Assembly (NCBI RefSeq): GCF_018130245.1
Contig: NZ_JAFCKP010000001.1
Span: 1,240,001-1,304,000, forward strand
DNA length: 64,000 nucleotides
Reading direction: 5' to 3'
Source of the DNA: Bradyrhizobium sp. SZCCT0231
GTDB lineage: Bacteria; Pseudomonadota; Alphaproteobacteria; Rhizobiales; Xanthobacteraceae
The notes below the pieces were generated by a model that worked only from the letters and a program-made list of their open reading frames with translations, made no database searches and was not told the origin of the DNA. Positions 35,713-44,971 of the stretch are shown one piece after another (position 1 is the first letter of the stretch; each line of letters starts with the position of its first letter). Both the position numbers and the translations under genes were made by a program.

Positions 35713-37164
35713 ATGCATGGCAGAGCCGGATCATTGTCGCGAGCATTCAGGCGCGTGCTCCCATTGCTGATCGTTCTGGCTGCGGTGTTCTGTCTATCGC
35801 CTTCGGGCGTGGAGGCTGCCGACCGCCGTATCTCGAGACAGCAGGATGCGACCGGCCAGTCCGATGGGCAGTTCGTGTCGCTCGGGGTCGGCAAATCCTT
35901 CGTGATCGACCTTCCGCGCGATGTGAAGGACGTGCTGGTCGCGGACCCCAAGATCGCCAACGTCGTGCTGCGATCGGCGCAGCGCGCCTACGTCATCGGC
36001 GGGGCGGTCGGGCAGACCAGCGTGGTGTTCTTCGACGATGCCGGCCAGTCGATCAGGGCCTATGACATCGCCGTCAAGCGTGACCTGAACGGCGTTCGCG
36101 CCGCGTTGAAACAGGCGCTTCCCGCCGCCAACATCCAGATCGACGGCGTCGGCGACGGCGTCATCCTGACCGGTACCGCCGCGACGCCCGTGGAGGCCCA
36201 GCAGGCCAACGACATCGCCGCGCGCCTCACGGGCGGCGCCGACAAGGTCGTCAACTCGATCACGGTTCGGGGCCGTGACCAGGTGATGCTGAAGGTGACG
36301 GTCGCCGAGGTCTCCCGCCAGATCATCAAGCAGCTGGGCGTCGATCTCAGCACGAGTCTCAGCTCTGGCACCTCGGTGGTCAGCCTGACCAATGCGAACC
36401 CGTTCACGGCCTATGGCAAGAATCTCGTCGACGGCAACAATGTCTCCCTTTCGGCGGGTGGAACGACCGCGACGCTGAGGGCGATGGAGAATGCGGGGGT
36501 GGTGCGCACCCTGGCGGAGCCGACGCTGACGGCGATCTCGGGGGAGGCGGCGACCTTCATTTCCGGCGGCGAATTTCCGGTTCCCGCGGGTTATTCCTGC
36601 GATCCGACCACCCATGTGTGCACCACGCAGATCAGCTTCAAGAAGTTCGGAATGTCGCTCAGCTTCACGCCGGTCGTGCTCGCGGAGGGCCGCATCAGCC
36701 TGCATCTGATGACCGAGGTCTCGGACCTCTCGAACGAGAATGCGATCACCCTATCCCAGGCCGTGAGCGACACGACCACCAACTCCCTGACCGTGCCGTC
36801 GATCAAGACGCGCCGGGCCGAGAGCACGCTGGAGATTCCCTCCGGCGGCTCCATGGCGATCGCGGGCCTCATTCAGGACCAGACCAAGCGTGCCGTGAAT
36901 GGCCTGCCCGGGCTCATGCAGGTACCGCTGCTGGGCGCGCTCTTCCGCAGCCAGGATTTCGTCAACAATCAGACCGAGCTCGTCGTTCTCGTGACGCCGT
37001 ACCTGGTCCGCGCCGTGAGCCCGAGAGAGCTGTCCCGGCCGAATGACGGCTTTGTCGGCGCGAGCGACCCGCAGGCCAATTTGATCGGCAGCATCAACCG
37101 CATCTACGGCCGGACGGGGCCGACGGCAGATCGTCGCGGTGGCATTGGATTCATCACCGACTGA
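35713..37164 (+). CDS. cpaC: Tad/Flp pilus secretin CpaC
   Basis: A 483-residue type II/IV secretin (RcpA/CpaC), the outer-membrane channel of a Tad pilus. The ATG at 35713 begins a signal peptide (SRAFRRVLPLLIVLAAVFCL, cleavage near VEAADR). A pilus N-domain spans about 50-180 (LPRDVKDVLVADPKIANVVL) and a secretin domain about 260-440 (LRAMENAGVVRTLAEPTLTA, then VPLLGALFRSQDF). The C-terminus ends GGIGFITD. The longer frame from 35512 is disregarded because its extra residues precede a second, complete signal. TadE/TadG-type genes are at 39836-42498; the ATPase, inner-membrane and prepilin genes are not in the window. Confidence 0.93.
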   Translation: MHGRAGSLSRAFRRVLPLLIVLAAVFCLSPSGVEAADRRISRQQDATGQSDGQFVSLGVGKSFVIDLPRDVKDVLVADPKIANVVLRSAQRAYVIGGAVGQTSVVFFDDAGQSIRAYDIAVKRDLNGVRAALKQALPAANIQIDGVGDGVILTGTAATPVEAQQANDIAARLTGGADKVVNSITVRGRDQVMLKVTVAEVSRQIIKQLGVDLSTSLSSGTSVVSLTNANPFTAYGKNLVDGNNVSLSAGGTTATLRAMENAGVVRTLAEPTLTAISGEAATFISGGEFPVPAGYSCDPTTHVCTTQISFKKFGMSLSFTPVVLAEGRISLHLMTEVSDLSNENAITLSQAVSDTTTNSLTVPSIKTRRAESTLEIPSGGSMAIAGLIQDQTKRAVNGLPGLMQVPLLGALFRSQDFVNNQTELVVLVTPYLVRAVSPRELSRPNDGFVGASDPQANLIGSINRIYGRTGPTADRRGGIGFITD

Positions 37165-37356
37165 CGCGCCGGCCGGCAACGTTCAGGCAATCTCCGCAAT
37201 ATCTGTAAACACCTTCGTCAACTTCCTGCGGCTGTCCGGGCCTCGGGCGCGCCCGATTTGTATCAGTCGATTGCTGAGTGGGTCGGGGTCACACTGTCGC
37301 CGCCGGCGACTGGTTGCTCGGTCCATCATGCAGCCTCCGATCTCCGGTTCACTCAG

Positions 37357-37866
37357 ATGACGCTCCCATCACGAGCCACCAGTTATTTGCTGGTCGGTGT
37401 AGTCTCTCTCCTTTGCATCTCACAGCCACGCGCACAGACGCCTCCCGCAGGCGCATCGCCGCGCGTCGATCCGCTTCCCGACGGGCCGCTGATATGGGAC
37501 TACGACCGCGACGGCACCTACACTTGCGATGAATGGAAGCGCTACATGGAGCAGCTGTTCCGGTTTGCCGACCAGAACCGGGACGGCTTTCTGAGCGCGT
37601 CGGAATTCCCTGCCATCCGCCGCGCCGAGCGGACATTCGCCCAGGCGGAGCTGGGATATTTCGACGACAATCGCGACGGCAAGGTGAGCCGGCCGGAGCT
37701 CGTGGACAAGCCGAGCCGCTTCATCGGCCGATATGACAGGAACGCGGACTGTAAAGCGACGGCGGCCGAGCTGAAGGCGGGCACATCGCCGCCGTCAGGC
37801 GGCGGTGGCCGGCCGGGTGGTCCGGGCGGGCCGGGTGGCCCCGGCGGCTTCGGCGCGAAGTTCTAG
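37357..37866 (+). CDS. Secreted EF-hand protein with Gly/Pro-rich tail
   Basis: A 169-residue exported protein. The signal peptide covers about 1-28 (SYLLVGVVSLLCISQPRAQ). Four EF-hand-like loops follow: DYDRDGTYTCDEW, DQNRDGFLSASEF, DDNRDGKVSRPEL and DRNADCKATAAEL; the middle two fit the calcium-loop consensus best, and the last lacks the Gly at position 6 (Cys instead). The tail is GGGGRPGGPGGPGGPGGFG. The ATG at 37357 is chosen because the residues before it do not form a signal. Calcium binding in the periplasm or outside is expected; a role in the adjacent pilus locus is only a guess. Confidence 0.85.
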   Translation: MTLPSRATSYLLVGVVSLLCISQPRAQTPPAGASPRVDPLPDGPLIWDYDRDGTYTCDEWKRYMEQLFRFADQNRDGFLSASEFPAIRRAERTFAQAELGYFDDNRDGKVSRPELVDKPSRFIGRYDRNADCKATAAELKAGTSPPSGGGGRPGGPGGPGGPGGFGAKF

Positions 37867-37867
37867 G

Positions 37868-39343
37868 TCACAGCCGCAGCACCTTGCCGGGATTCATGAT
37901 GTTCTGCGGATCGAGTGCGCGCTTGATGGAGCGCATGATGTCGAGCTCGGTCTTCGACCGGTAGTGGCTGAGCTCGTCGAGCTTGTCGACGCCGATGCCG
38001 TGCTCCGCCGAGATCGAGCCGCCCATGGAGGTGATGAGATCGTTGACGGCCCGCGTGATGGCGCCCTTGTATTGGGCCAGCGTCTGCCGATCCATGCCTA
38101 CCGGCCCCATGAACGAGAAATGCAGATTGCCGTCGCCGATGTGTCCGAGCGGGTAGGGCCTGATGCTCGGGAGAATGTCGAGCACGGCCTTGGTGCCCTT
38201 GTCGATGAACTCCGGTATCCGGGAGATCGCCACCGAGACGTCGTAGCTCAGCCCGGGTCCTTCGGCCCGCGAGGCCTCGGCGACCCCCTCCCGGATCCGC
38301 CACATGTTGCGCGACTGGCCGACCGTCTGAGCGATCGCGGCATCGAGCACCCGACCGGCCTCGAGCTGATCGGCGAGGAACTGCTCCAGCTTCTCGGATA
38401 TTCCCTCGGTCCCGTCCCGGCGTGGCCGCGCCGACGACCATTCCAGCAGGAGATACCATGGCGTCTCCGCCTTGAGCGGATCCTGGGTGCCGGGAATATG
38501 GCGCAGCACCATGTCGATCGCGCTGCGGCTCATCAGCTCGCAGGAGCCGACATTGTCTTCGGAAGCGCTATGGGCTTCGGACAGGATTTGCAGGGCCGCG
38601 CGTGGATCCCGAATCGCCAGCCATGCGGTGCTGACGTCCTTCGGCGCCGGCCATAGCTTCAGCACGGCCTTGGTGATGATGCCCAGCGTGCCTTCGGCGC
38701 CCATGAACAGATGCTTGAGGTCGTAGCCGGTGTTGTCCTTCTTGAGCGCGCGCAATCCGTCCCAGACCTCGCCATTGGGCAACACGACCTCGAGCCCCAG
38801 CACGAGGTTGCGGGCATTGCCATAGCGCAACACCTGCACGCCGCCGGCGTTGGTCGAGAGGTTGCCGCCGATCATGCACGAGCCCTGGGCGCCGAGACTG
38901 AGCGGCAGGAACCTGTCGTGCCGGCTTGCGGTCTCCTGAAGCGTCTGCAAGACGCATCCGGCCTCGACCGTCATCGAATAGCCGACGGGATCGACGTCCA
39001 GCACGCGGTTCATGCGGCCGAGCGACAGCACGATGCCGGTGTGCGCAGGCCAGGGCGTCGCCCCGCCCATCAGGCCGGTGTTGCCACCCTGCGGCACGAT
39101 CGCGATGCCGTGCTCATGGCAGAGCCGCACGACCTTCGAGACTTCCTCGGTGCTCCCGGGCCGAACGACGGCGCCGGCACCGCCAACCAGCAATCCCCGC
39201 CAATCCGTCACGAACGGCTGCTTGCCGTGCTCGTCCTCGATCAGACCCTTCTCGCCGACGATCGCGCGCAACGCATCGCGCATCTCGGCGGTCAAGGGAG
39301 CGGTCGGGATGATGGGATCGGAGGACAGGAAGGCAGCCGGCAT
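37868..39343 (-). CDS. FAD-linked oxidase (D-2-hydroxyacid dehydrogenase type)
   Basis: A 491-residue flavoprotein of the FAD-binding type-4 (PCMH/VAO) family, like D-lactate, glycolate (GlcD) and D-2-hydroxyglutarate dehydrogenases. The FAD domain carries VPQGGNTGLMGG and GGNLSTNAGGVQVLRYGN; the C-terminal cap contains HIGDGNLHFSF and SAEHGIGVDK with the metal/substrate histidines. The ATG at 39343 has an AGGGGAAAC ribosome site; the longer frame adds a basic stretch without family similarity. It stops one base from the EF-hand gene's stop (convergent) and interrupts the Tad gene set. The substrate cannot be specified beyond a D-2-hydroxyacid. Confidence 0.9.
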   Translation of the reverse strand: MPAAFLSSDPIIPTAPLTAEMRDALRAIVGEKGLIEDEHGKQPFVTDWRGLLVGGAGAVVRPGSTEEVSKVVRLCHEHGIAIVPQGGNTGLMGGATPWPAHTGIVLSLGRMNRVLDVDPVGYSMTVEAGCVLQTLQETASRHDRFLPLSLGAQGSCMIGGNLSTNAGGVQVLRYGNARNLVLGLEVVLPNGEVWDGLRALKKDNTGYDLKHLFMGAEGTLGIITKAVLKLWPAPKDVSTAWLAIRDPRAALQILSEAHSASEDNVGSCELMSRSAIDMVLRHIPGTQDPLKAETPWYLLLEWSSARPRRDGTEGISEKLEQFLADQLEAGRVLDAAIAQTVGQSRNMWRIREGVAEASRAEGPGLSYDVSVAISRIPEFIDKGTKAVLDILPSIRPYPLGHIGDGNLHFSFMGPVGMDRQTLAQYKGAITRAVNDLITSMGGSISAEHGIGVDKLDELSHYRSKTELDIMRSIKRALDPQNIMNPGKVLRL

Positions 39344-39835
39344 TTGTTTCCCCTGGCGCATCTTGATGTGCACTGCGCACGTGACGTGCGTCAGGGTATT
39401 GTCCACGTTTGCGCCGTGGAGTCTAACGGCAATATGGTTCTTGGACCGGAAAGCCTGGCGAGCAGGGCGTTTTTTGCGTCGACAGCCGTTCAGGGGGCGT
39501 TTTCGGCGGTCTTGTTTGTGCCGCCCCCGCACCGGGCGCGCCTGACGCGCTCTTCGTCTGCCGGCGCACGTCGTGTACCCGCCGGGACCTTGTGCATGAT
39601 TTCGTTAACCGTCAATCTCTGCGATCGCGTTTGAGCGGCGTTAATGATTCTTTCTCGATGCGACACATCTCACTTTGCTGCAGTCCATGTTTGTGGATTG
39701 CCCGTAAGTGTTGATTAAGAAGGCCATATCCATATTCCGGCCTGCGACGCGCGGGCGATCGGCAGCAGGGAATGCTGCGGCCTCCCCATCACGAGATTTC
39801 AGGAAAGTGTTCTTGCCGCAACGGCGGCATTCAGG
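39344..39835. other. Intergenic region before the TadG operon, no gene seen
   Basis: These 492 bases separate the divergent FAD-oxidase and TadG genes. No reading frame with a ribosome site and plausible protein was found, and no long palindrome. It should hold both promoters, but I see no convincing -35/-10 pair. Confidence 0.5.
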
Positions 39836-41272
39836 ATGAATGTCATGCTCCGCCGAGTAGCGCTCTGTTTCGCGAGAGATCGGAAGGCCAACGTCGCCAT
39901 CATTTTCGCGCTGACGATGGTTCCCATCATCTTTCTCCTGGGCATGACGCTCGACTACACGCTGGCCTTGCGCAAGCGGGAGCAGTTGAACGCCGCCGCC
40001 GACGCGGCCGCGATTGCGGCCGTGCGGCCGGCGATGCTGACGCAGACCGACAGCACCGTCGTCAAGGCCACGGCGGCGGCCGTCTTTGCGGCGAAGGCCA
40101 ATCTTCCCGGCCTCGCGACGGTGCCGACACCGACGGTCACCGTCACCGATTCCGGTCTCGCCCGGACCATCACGGTTTCCTACACCGCGCAGTCCATCAA
40201 CAATTTCCCCGGCGTCCTGGGTAAGCAGACCTGGCAGGTGTCCGGTTCGGCGACGGCGAAGGCGTCCAGCGCGCCCAACATGAATTTCTATCTGCTGATG
40301 GACGACTCGCCATCCATGGGGATCGGCGCGACCGCGACCGACATCAGCAATCTCATCAAGTACACCGCTTCGGCGTACCAGTCGGCGACATCGTCACAGA
40401 ACTGCGGTTTCGCCTGTCATGAAACCAATATCGCTCACGACGGCGGGACCAAGGATAACCTCGCGATCGCGCGAGAAAGAAACATCACCTTGCGGATCGA
40501 TCTCGTGACGAGTGCCGTCAACCAGCTGCTCAATTCATGGTCGAAGTGCCCGCAGTCGGGGATTTCGGGCGGCGTCATGCAGTGCATGTCGGCGTTGAAC
40601 AACACCACCTACAAGGCGGCGCTCTATACGTTCGACGTAGCCTTGAACACGTTGGCGACCTTGACGACGCCGACCACTGCCGGGACCAAGGTTTCCAACA
40701 TCGCGCTGATGCCGGTCTACTACCAGAACTGCGTTTTTTCAGGCTGCTCCTCCAAGAGCGCGACCAATCCCCCGACCGACTACGGCACGGATATCGCCGG
40801 CGCGCTTAGTAGTCTCAACGACATCATGCCCAATCCCGGGCTTGGCAGCAACGCGGCGGGAGATACGCCGCAGGAAGTGGTCTTCCTCGTCACCGACGGC
40901 GTCGAAGACAAGATCTCCGCGACTTGCCCCAACGGGAGCTTTGCCTCCTACAAGCGATGCCAGCAGCCGCTCGACACGGCGATGTGCACGACCATCAAGA
41001 ACCGGGGCATTAAGATTGCGGTGTTGTATACGGAATATTTGCAGCTCATCGCAGATCCCAATACCGGTATTCAGAAAACGGACAACTGGTACATGACCTG
41101 GATCGACAAATACGACCAGCCGACGTCCTCGACCGGCAAGATCGCGCAAAACCTCCAGGCGTGCGCCTCGCCCGGTTTCTATGCCCATGTTCAAACAGGC
41201 GGCGATATCTCCGCGGCGCTGACGGACCTCTTCATCAAGGTTGCGTCCAGCACGGCCAGCCTCGTGCAGTAG
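39836..41272 (+). CDS. TadG-like pilus assembly protein with vWA-type domain
   Basis: A 478-residue protein starting with the Tad pseudopilin-type helix (RKANVAIIFALTMVPIIFLL, then a basic and Ala-rich stretch AAADAAAIAAVRP) and carrying a von Willebrand A-like domain. The MIDAS-type motif is MDDSPSMG near residue 153 (DxSxS), and VVFLVTDGVED supplies the later acidic ligand. It is anchored in the inner membrane with its bulk outside. TadG proteins take part in Tad pilus assembly, but their mechanism is unclear. Many cysteines occur in the extracytoplasmic part. The TadE gene follows 12 bases later. Confidence 0.88.
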   Translation: MNVMLRRVALCFARDRKANVAIIFALTMVPIIFLLGMTLDYTLALRKREQLNAAADAAAIAAVRPAMLTQTDSTVVKATAAAVFAAKANLPGLATVPTPTVTVTDSGLARTITVSYTAQSINNFPGVLGKQTWQVSGSATAKASSAPNMNFYLLMDDSPSMGIGATATDISNLIKYTASAYQSATSSQNCGFACHETNIAHDGGTKDNLAIARERNITLRIDLVTSAVNQLLNSWSKCPQSGISGGVMQCMSALNNTTYKAALYTFDVALNTLATLTTPTTAGTKVSNIALMPVYYQNCVFSGCSSKSATNPPTDYGTDIAGALSSLNDIMPNPGLGSNAAGDTPQEVVFLVTDGVEDKISATCPNGSFASYKRCQQPLDTAMCTTIKNRGIKIAVLYTEYLQLIADPNTGIQKTDNWYMTWIDKYDQPTSSTGKIAQNLQACASPGFYAHVQTGGDISAALTDLFIKVASSTASLVQ

Positions 41273-41284
41273 AGAAGAGCCGCC

Positions 41285-41845
41285 ATGACTGGACCGGGTG
41301 TTGCAACGAAAAAGAGGCGCCGCGATCGCTGCGCTGCTTTCGCGCGGGATAGCAGGGGCGCCACGGCCGTCGAGTTCGCGCTGGTCGCCGCGCCGTTCCT
41401 CGCCCTCGTCATCGCACTGATCCAGACCTTTCTCGTTTTCTTCGCCCAGCAGACGCTCGAAACCATCGTGCGCCAGTCGGCGCGCCTCGTCATGACCGGA
41501 CAGGTTCAGTCCGCGCAGATGACGCAGGCGGCCTTCAAGCAGAAGGTCTGTGATCAGATCGTGATCCTGTTCAATTGCAGCGGCCTGATGGTGGACGTGC
41601 AGGTGGCGACCGCGTGGACATCCGCGAACACGGGGATGCCCACCCTGACCTACGACGGCTCGGGCAACGTCAGCAATGTCTGGCAATACAATCCGGGCAA
41701 TGCCGGCGACATCGTCGTTCTCCGCGTCATGTATGTCTGGCCGGTGGTCCTCGGGCCGCTCGGTTTCAATCTCTCGAACCTTTCCAACGGCAACCGGCTG
41801 ATCATGTCGTCCGCCGCGTTCCAGAACGAGCCAGGAGCCACCTGA
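41285..41845 (+). CDS. TadE-like pilus assembly protein
   Basis: A 186-residue TadE-family pseudopilin. A short basic N-terminus is followed by the family signature RGATAVEFALVAAPFLALVI, with the Glu typical of TadE after the cleavage-type Gly. The remainder is extracytoplasmic. It starts 12 bases after TadG and its stop overlaps the next start (TGATG). It is presumed to be a minor pilin of the Tad pilus. Confidence 0.88.
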   Translation: MTGPGVATKKRRRDRCAAFARDSRGATAVEFALVAAPFLALVIALIQTFLVFFAQQTLETIVRQSARLVMTGQVQSAQMTQAAFKQKVCDQIVILFNCSGLMVDVQVATAWTSANTGMPTLTYDGSGNVSNVWQYNPGNAGDIVVLRVMYVWPVVLGPLGFNLSNLSNGNRLIMSSAAFQNEPGAT

Positions 41846-42498
41846 TGATCTCCGCCCTGACGTCTCGCGCGCGGCAGCTGTTGACCGACGTCCGCGCCGT
41901 TGCAGCGACGGAGTTCGCCATCGTGGCCCCGTTCATGCTGGTGCTCTATATCGGCGGCGTCGAGCTCGGCACCGCGCTCTCCATGAACGTCAAGGTCAGT
42001 GCGACCGCGCACAGTGTCGCCGACATGATCACGCAGAACACGGCCGTCACCTCGACCCAGATGGACGGCATTCTCGCGGCTGCGACGGCCATCATGGCCC
42101 CATATCCCATCAAGAATGGCAGCAGCTCCCTGATGACGATCACGGTCTCGGAAGTCTCGACCGACAGCAATGGCAAGGCGACGGTTCAATGGAGCAAGTC
42201 GACGAGCTCGTCGGGCGCACGAACTGTCGGTCAGCAGATGACCTTGTCGTCCTTTACCGCGTCGGGCGGTACCAGCAACGCGAACATCTCCCTCATCCTG
42301 AGCGAGGTGTCCTATGACTACACGCCCAACCTCGGCTTCACCATCGCCGGCACCGTCAAGCTGACAGACAGCTACTACCTGTTCCCGCGCTGCTCGACCA
42401 ACAGCCCGGCCACGTCGAGCTTTCCCTACTACGACGTGAAGTATCCGGCGACGGCGACCTGCACCTGCGTGCAGCATTTGCAGCAGAAGAGCTGCTAG
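41845..42498 (+). CDS. TadE/TadF-like pilus assembly protein
   Basis: A 217-residue minor pilin-like protein. The membrane helix with the TadE-type Glu is AATEFAIVAPFMLVLYIGGV. It has a Ser/Thr-rich central part and a Cys-rich C-terminus (ATCTCVQHLQQKSC). The start ATG overlaps the TadE stop, so the three genes 39836-42498 form one coupled operon. The immediate downstream stretch is the cpaC scar. Confidence 0.86.
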   Translation: MISALTSRARQLLTDVRAVAATEFAIVAPFMLVLYIGGVELGTALSMNVKVSATAHSVADMITQNTAVTSTQMDGILAAATAIMAPYPIKNGSSSLMTITVSEVSTDSNGKATVQWSKSTSSSGARTVGQQMTLSSFTASGGTSNANISLILSEVSYDYTPNLGFTIAGTVKLTDSYYLFPRCSTNSPATSSFPYYDVKYPATATCTCVQHLQQKSC

Positions 42499-42590
42499 CA
42501 TCGCGACGCGGCGACGCCCTTCGTCGGGGAGGGGCCCAGCGGTATTCCTGATCGGGGACGATGGCATCGGGGCCCATCGATCATTGGGGC

Positions 42591-42838
42591 CGGATCTAGG
42601 CGTTCTTTTCCGGCGTGTATCGCCGCCCTCAATTTTGTTTCAGTTGTTTTGCGGGCGCCCGAACGCCTGGCCTGGGACGTTCAAGGCGCGTTGACCGCCA
42701 TGCGGCGGGGGATATCGGCTTCATCACCGATTGATGCGTCATCCGTGCGTCGGTCCCGGCAATGTTCAGGCAATCTCAGCAACATCCATAAACATCATCG
42801 TCAACATCCCGCGGCTGTTCGGGCGTAGGACGCGCTCA
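42591..42838 (+). pseudogene. Remnant of a second cpaC-like gene with nearly the whole body deleted
   Basis: Bases 42591-42700 match the leader upstream of cpaC (35525-35644). They join directly to 42701-42838, which match the end of cpaC and its downstream stretch (37131-37255). The retained coding end is GDIGFITD then stop at 42732-42734, against GGIGFITD in cpaC, and the following GTTCAGGCAATCTC is identical in both. Thus about 1.5 kb of gene body present in the first copy is missing. The simplest reading is an old cpaC duplicate reduced to its two ends. An alternative is that the two blocks are independent shared leaders. Confidence 0.65.
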
Positions 42839-42863
42839 GACTTTACGGATCAGGATTGACAAG

Positions 42864-43358
42864 ATGCTATTGAAGTTCTCGGCGGCGCGCATGGGTATTG
42901 GCATGGCCTGCCTTGCGCTCGTCGGCGTCAGCCCGTTGCGCGCGGAGCCGGTGTTCGACAGTCTGGCCGGTACATGGATGGGCACCGGGACGATGAAGCC
43001 GTCCGACAGTCCGCGTGAGAAGGTGCGCTGCAAGGTGGCGTACAACGTCACGAGGCCCGGGCGGTCGTTGACGCTTGATCTGCGCTGCGCGAGCGATGCG
43101 TACAAGATGGTCCTGTCTGCGAACATCGAACAGAGCGGAACGGAGCTTTCCGGCAACTGGTTCGAGAGCGAATACCGGCAGGGCGGCAAGGTCTACGGCA
43201 CGAACAAGGACGGGTTGATCGAGGCGCGAATTGAGGGAAACACCGTGGCTGCGCTGGTGACGATCCAGACCAGGAGCAATCACCAATCCTTTCTGATGGA
43301 GGCGCCGGGTTCCTGGATGTCGGAGGTCGCGATCGAATTGAACAAGGATGCGAAGTGA
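42864..43358 (+). CDS. Secreted protein of unknown function, possible lipocalin-like fold
   Basis: A 164-residue exported protein. The signal peptide is about residues 1-28 (RMGIGMACLALVGVSPLRAE). The mature part starts FDSLAGTWMGTGTM, a pattern seen near the N-terminus of lipocalin-like beta-barrels, followed by alternating beta-like strands (SLTLDLRCASDAYKMVLSA). Two cysteines are in the mature part. It follows the cpaC scar, in the same relative position as the EF-hand gene behind intact cpaC. I do not recognise a function. Confidence 0.75.
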   Translation: MLLKFSAARMGIGMACLALVGVSPLRAEPVFDSLAGTWMGTGTMKPSDSPREKVRCKVAYNVTRPGRSLTLDLRCASDAYKMVLSANIEQSGTELSGNWFESEYRQGGKVYGTNKDGLIEARIEGNTVAALVTIQTRSNHQSFLMEAPGSWMSEVAIELNKDAK

Positions 43359-43795
43359 GCTCGAGCGTCATGCGCAACAATTTTCCATACGCAGTAATTA
43401 TTCTCCGCTTGGTGGCAGGGCATCGCAACCGCCATCCTTCGCTTCAGGCCCTAGAACTCCCCAAGTTCTCGCGCCTGAGGACCGCCGCCTTGCACCTGGA
43501 CGTTGACACTCCCCGAGCACCTGGCGGCGGTCCTCTCTAAGAGTTGCGAAGTGCGATGACAGTGCACCAGACGAGCAGCAACCACGTCGCACAATGATGG
43601 GGCCGGCTGAACAACCATGCCTCCTGACCCTCGCTCGCGAAATTCGGAATAGTCGCATTATGGCCCTGTTTTGCCCGACGAGTCAAACGGCGGTGCGAAC
43701 GCACTGGACTAAGTCATTGATCCGCCAAGCCCCGGCTACTGTGCATGGGGTTGTTTTGGCGTTTTTTGTTTGAGCACCCAGCCGCACGGCCTCCC
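43359..43795. other. Intergenic region, no gene; possible recurring tail element near 43662-43783
   Basis: No supported gene. CCGCCGCC and GGCGGCGG segments around 43480-43530 could pair. The part TTGCCCGACGAGTCAAACGG through GCATGGGGTTGTTTTGGCG (43671-43760) resembles a sequence I believe recurs between Bradyrhizobium genes, but that is from memory and uncertain. The stretch looks like decayed or non-coding DNA. Confidence 0.4.
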
Positions 43796-44971
43796 TTACG
43801 CCCACTCCGTCTCCCGGTGCACGTCGTGCACCACGAGGCCCATGCCTTCGTCCGGCATCTTGATCCAGTCGCGGCGCTTCAGGGTGCGCTTGGTGTCCTC
43901 ATAACCGCTGGTCCAGTGCTCGCGCATCGAGGTGCCCGAGAACTCGTGGTCCTTGGCGTCGCCCTCATAGGCCTTCTGCTGGTAGATCAGATGCAGGATC
44001 GCGATCTCCGGCATGTTGCGCAGGCTCGCTTTCAGCTTGCGCTCCTCCTCGGAGAGCTGCTCGTCCGGCAGCTTCGCCAGCGCCTTGTAGAGCAGGACCT
44101 TGAGATTGTGGCTGCGGCGATAGACGTCGGTGTTGTGGCGCGTGCGCGAGGAATACATGATGTCCTTGTGGCGGGCCATGACGTCCTGGATCGAGCGCGG
44201 CAGCACGCCGCGTGCGCTGAACAGGTCGACCTGGAACACCAGCGAATTGAGCGCATCCTCCTGATCGAGCAGATGCTGGAGCGGCGTGTTGGAGACGATG
44301 CCGCCGTCCCAGAAATGATCGGTGCCGATCCGCACCATCGGCAGCGCCGGGGGCAGGGCGCCGGAAGCCATGACGTGCTCCGGTTCGATCTCGTCATGGG
44401 AATTGTCGAAATAGATGAAGTTGCCCGAGAGCACGTTGACCGCGCCGACCGCGAAGCGGACCTTCTTCTCGTTGATGAGATCGAAGTCGACGAGCTCGAT
44501 CAGGCTCTCCTTGAGCGGCATCGTGTCGTAATAGCTGGTCGCGGTCCGCGCGCCGACCGGGCTGAGCCAGGGATTGACCTGGTGCGGGGTGAAGAAGCCG
44601 GGCTGCCCCAGCGCCGACGTCATCCACGCGCTGGTGAGATTGCGCCACTGGCGGAAGATGTCGCCATCGGGCGTGTAGTGCCAGATCTTGCGGTTGGTGA
44701 TGCGCTCCCAGAAGATGCGCAGCGCCTCCAGCCGCTTCTCCGGCTTGTTGCCGGCGATGATGGCGGAGTTGATCGCGCCGATCGAGACGCCGCAGACCCA
44801 GTCCGGCTCGATGCCGGCCTCGTGCAGCGCCTGGTAGACGCCGGCCTGGTAGGCACCGAGCGCGCCACCGCCCTGCAGCACCAGCGCGACCCGGTCGCAG
44901 CGCTCGGGCCGCCAGCCACGCGCGGGCGGCTGATGTGTCGAATGCATCGGTTGCGACGTGCGGGCGTCCAT
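43796..44971 (-). CDS. Patatin-like phospholipase (DUF3734 type)
   Basis: A 391-residue patatin-family serine hydrolase. The oxyanion glycines are GGGALGAYQAGVY, the nucleophile is in GVSIGA, and the catalytic Asp lies in DGGIVSNTPL, so the Ser-Asp dyad is complete. A helical C-terminal region of about 100 residues is the DUF3734 extension. The ATG at 44971 has a GAGGGAGA ribosome site. It is divergent from acetoacetate decarboxylase; patatin, acetoacetate decarboxylase and hydroxybutyrate dehydrogenase genes are often adjacent in related bacteria, suggesting a role with ketone bodies or PHB. That role is inferred. Confidence 0.9.
   Translation of the reverse strand: MDARTSQPMHSTHQPPARGWRPERCDRVALVLQGGGALGAYQAGVYQALHEAGIEPDWVCGVSIGAINSAIIAGNKPEKRLEALRIFWERITNRKIWHYTPDGDIFRQWRNLTSAWMTSALGQPGFFTPHQVNPWLSPVGARTATSYYDTMPLKESLIELVDFDLINEKKVRFAVGAVNVLSGNFIYFDNSHDEIEPEHVMASGALPPALPMVRIGTDHFWDGGIVSNTPLQHLLDQEDALNSLVFQVDLFSARGVLPRSIQDVMARHKDIMYSSRTRHNTDVYRRSHNLKVLLYKALAKLPDEQLSEEERKLKASLRNMPEIAILHLIYQQKAYEGDAKDHEFSGTSMREHWTSGYEDTKRTLKRRDWIKMPDEGMGLVVHDVHRETEWA

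Noticed and set aside
43662-43783. Possible recurring non-coding element before the patatin stop
   Set aside because: Similarity to other Bradyrhizobium intergenic DNA is only a recollection and no second copy is in the window, so it is mentioned only within the gap entry.
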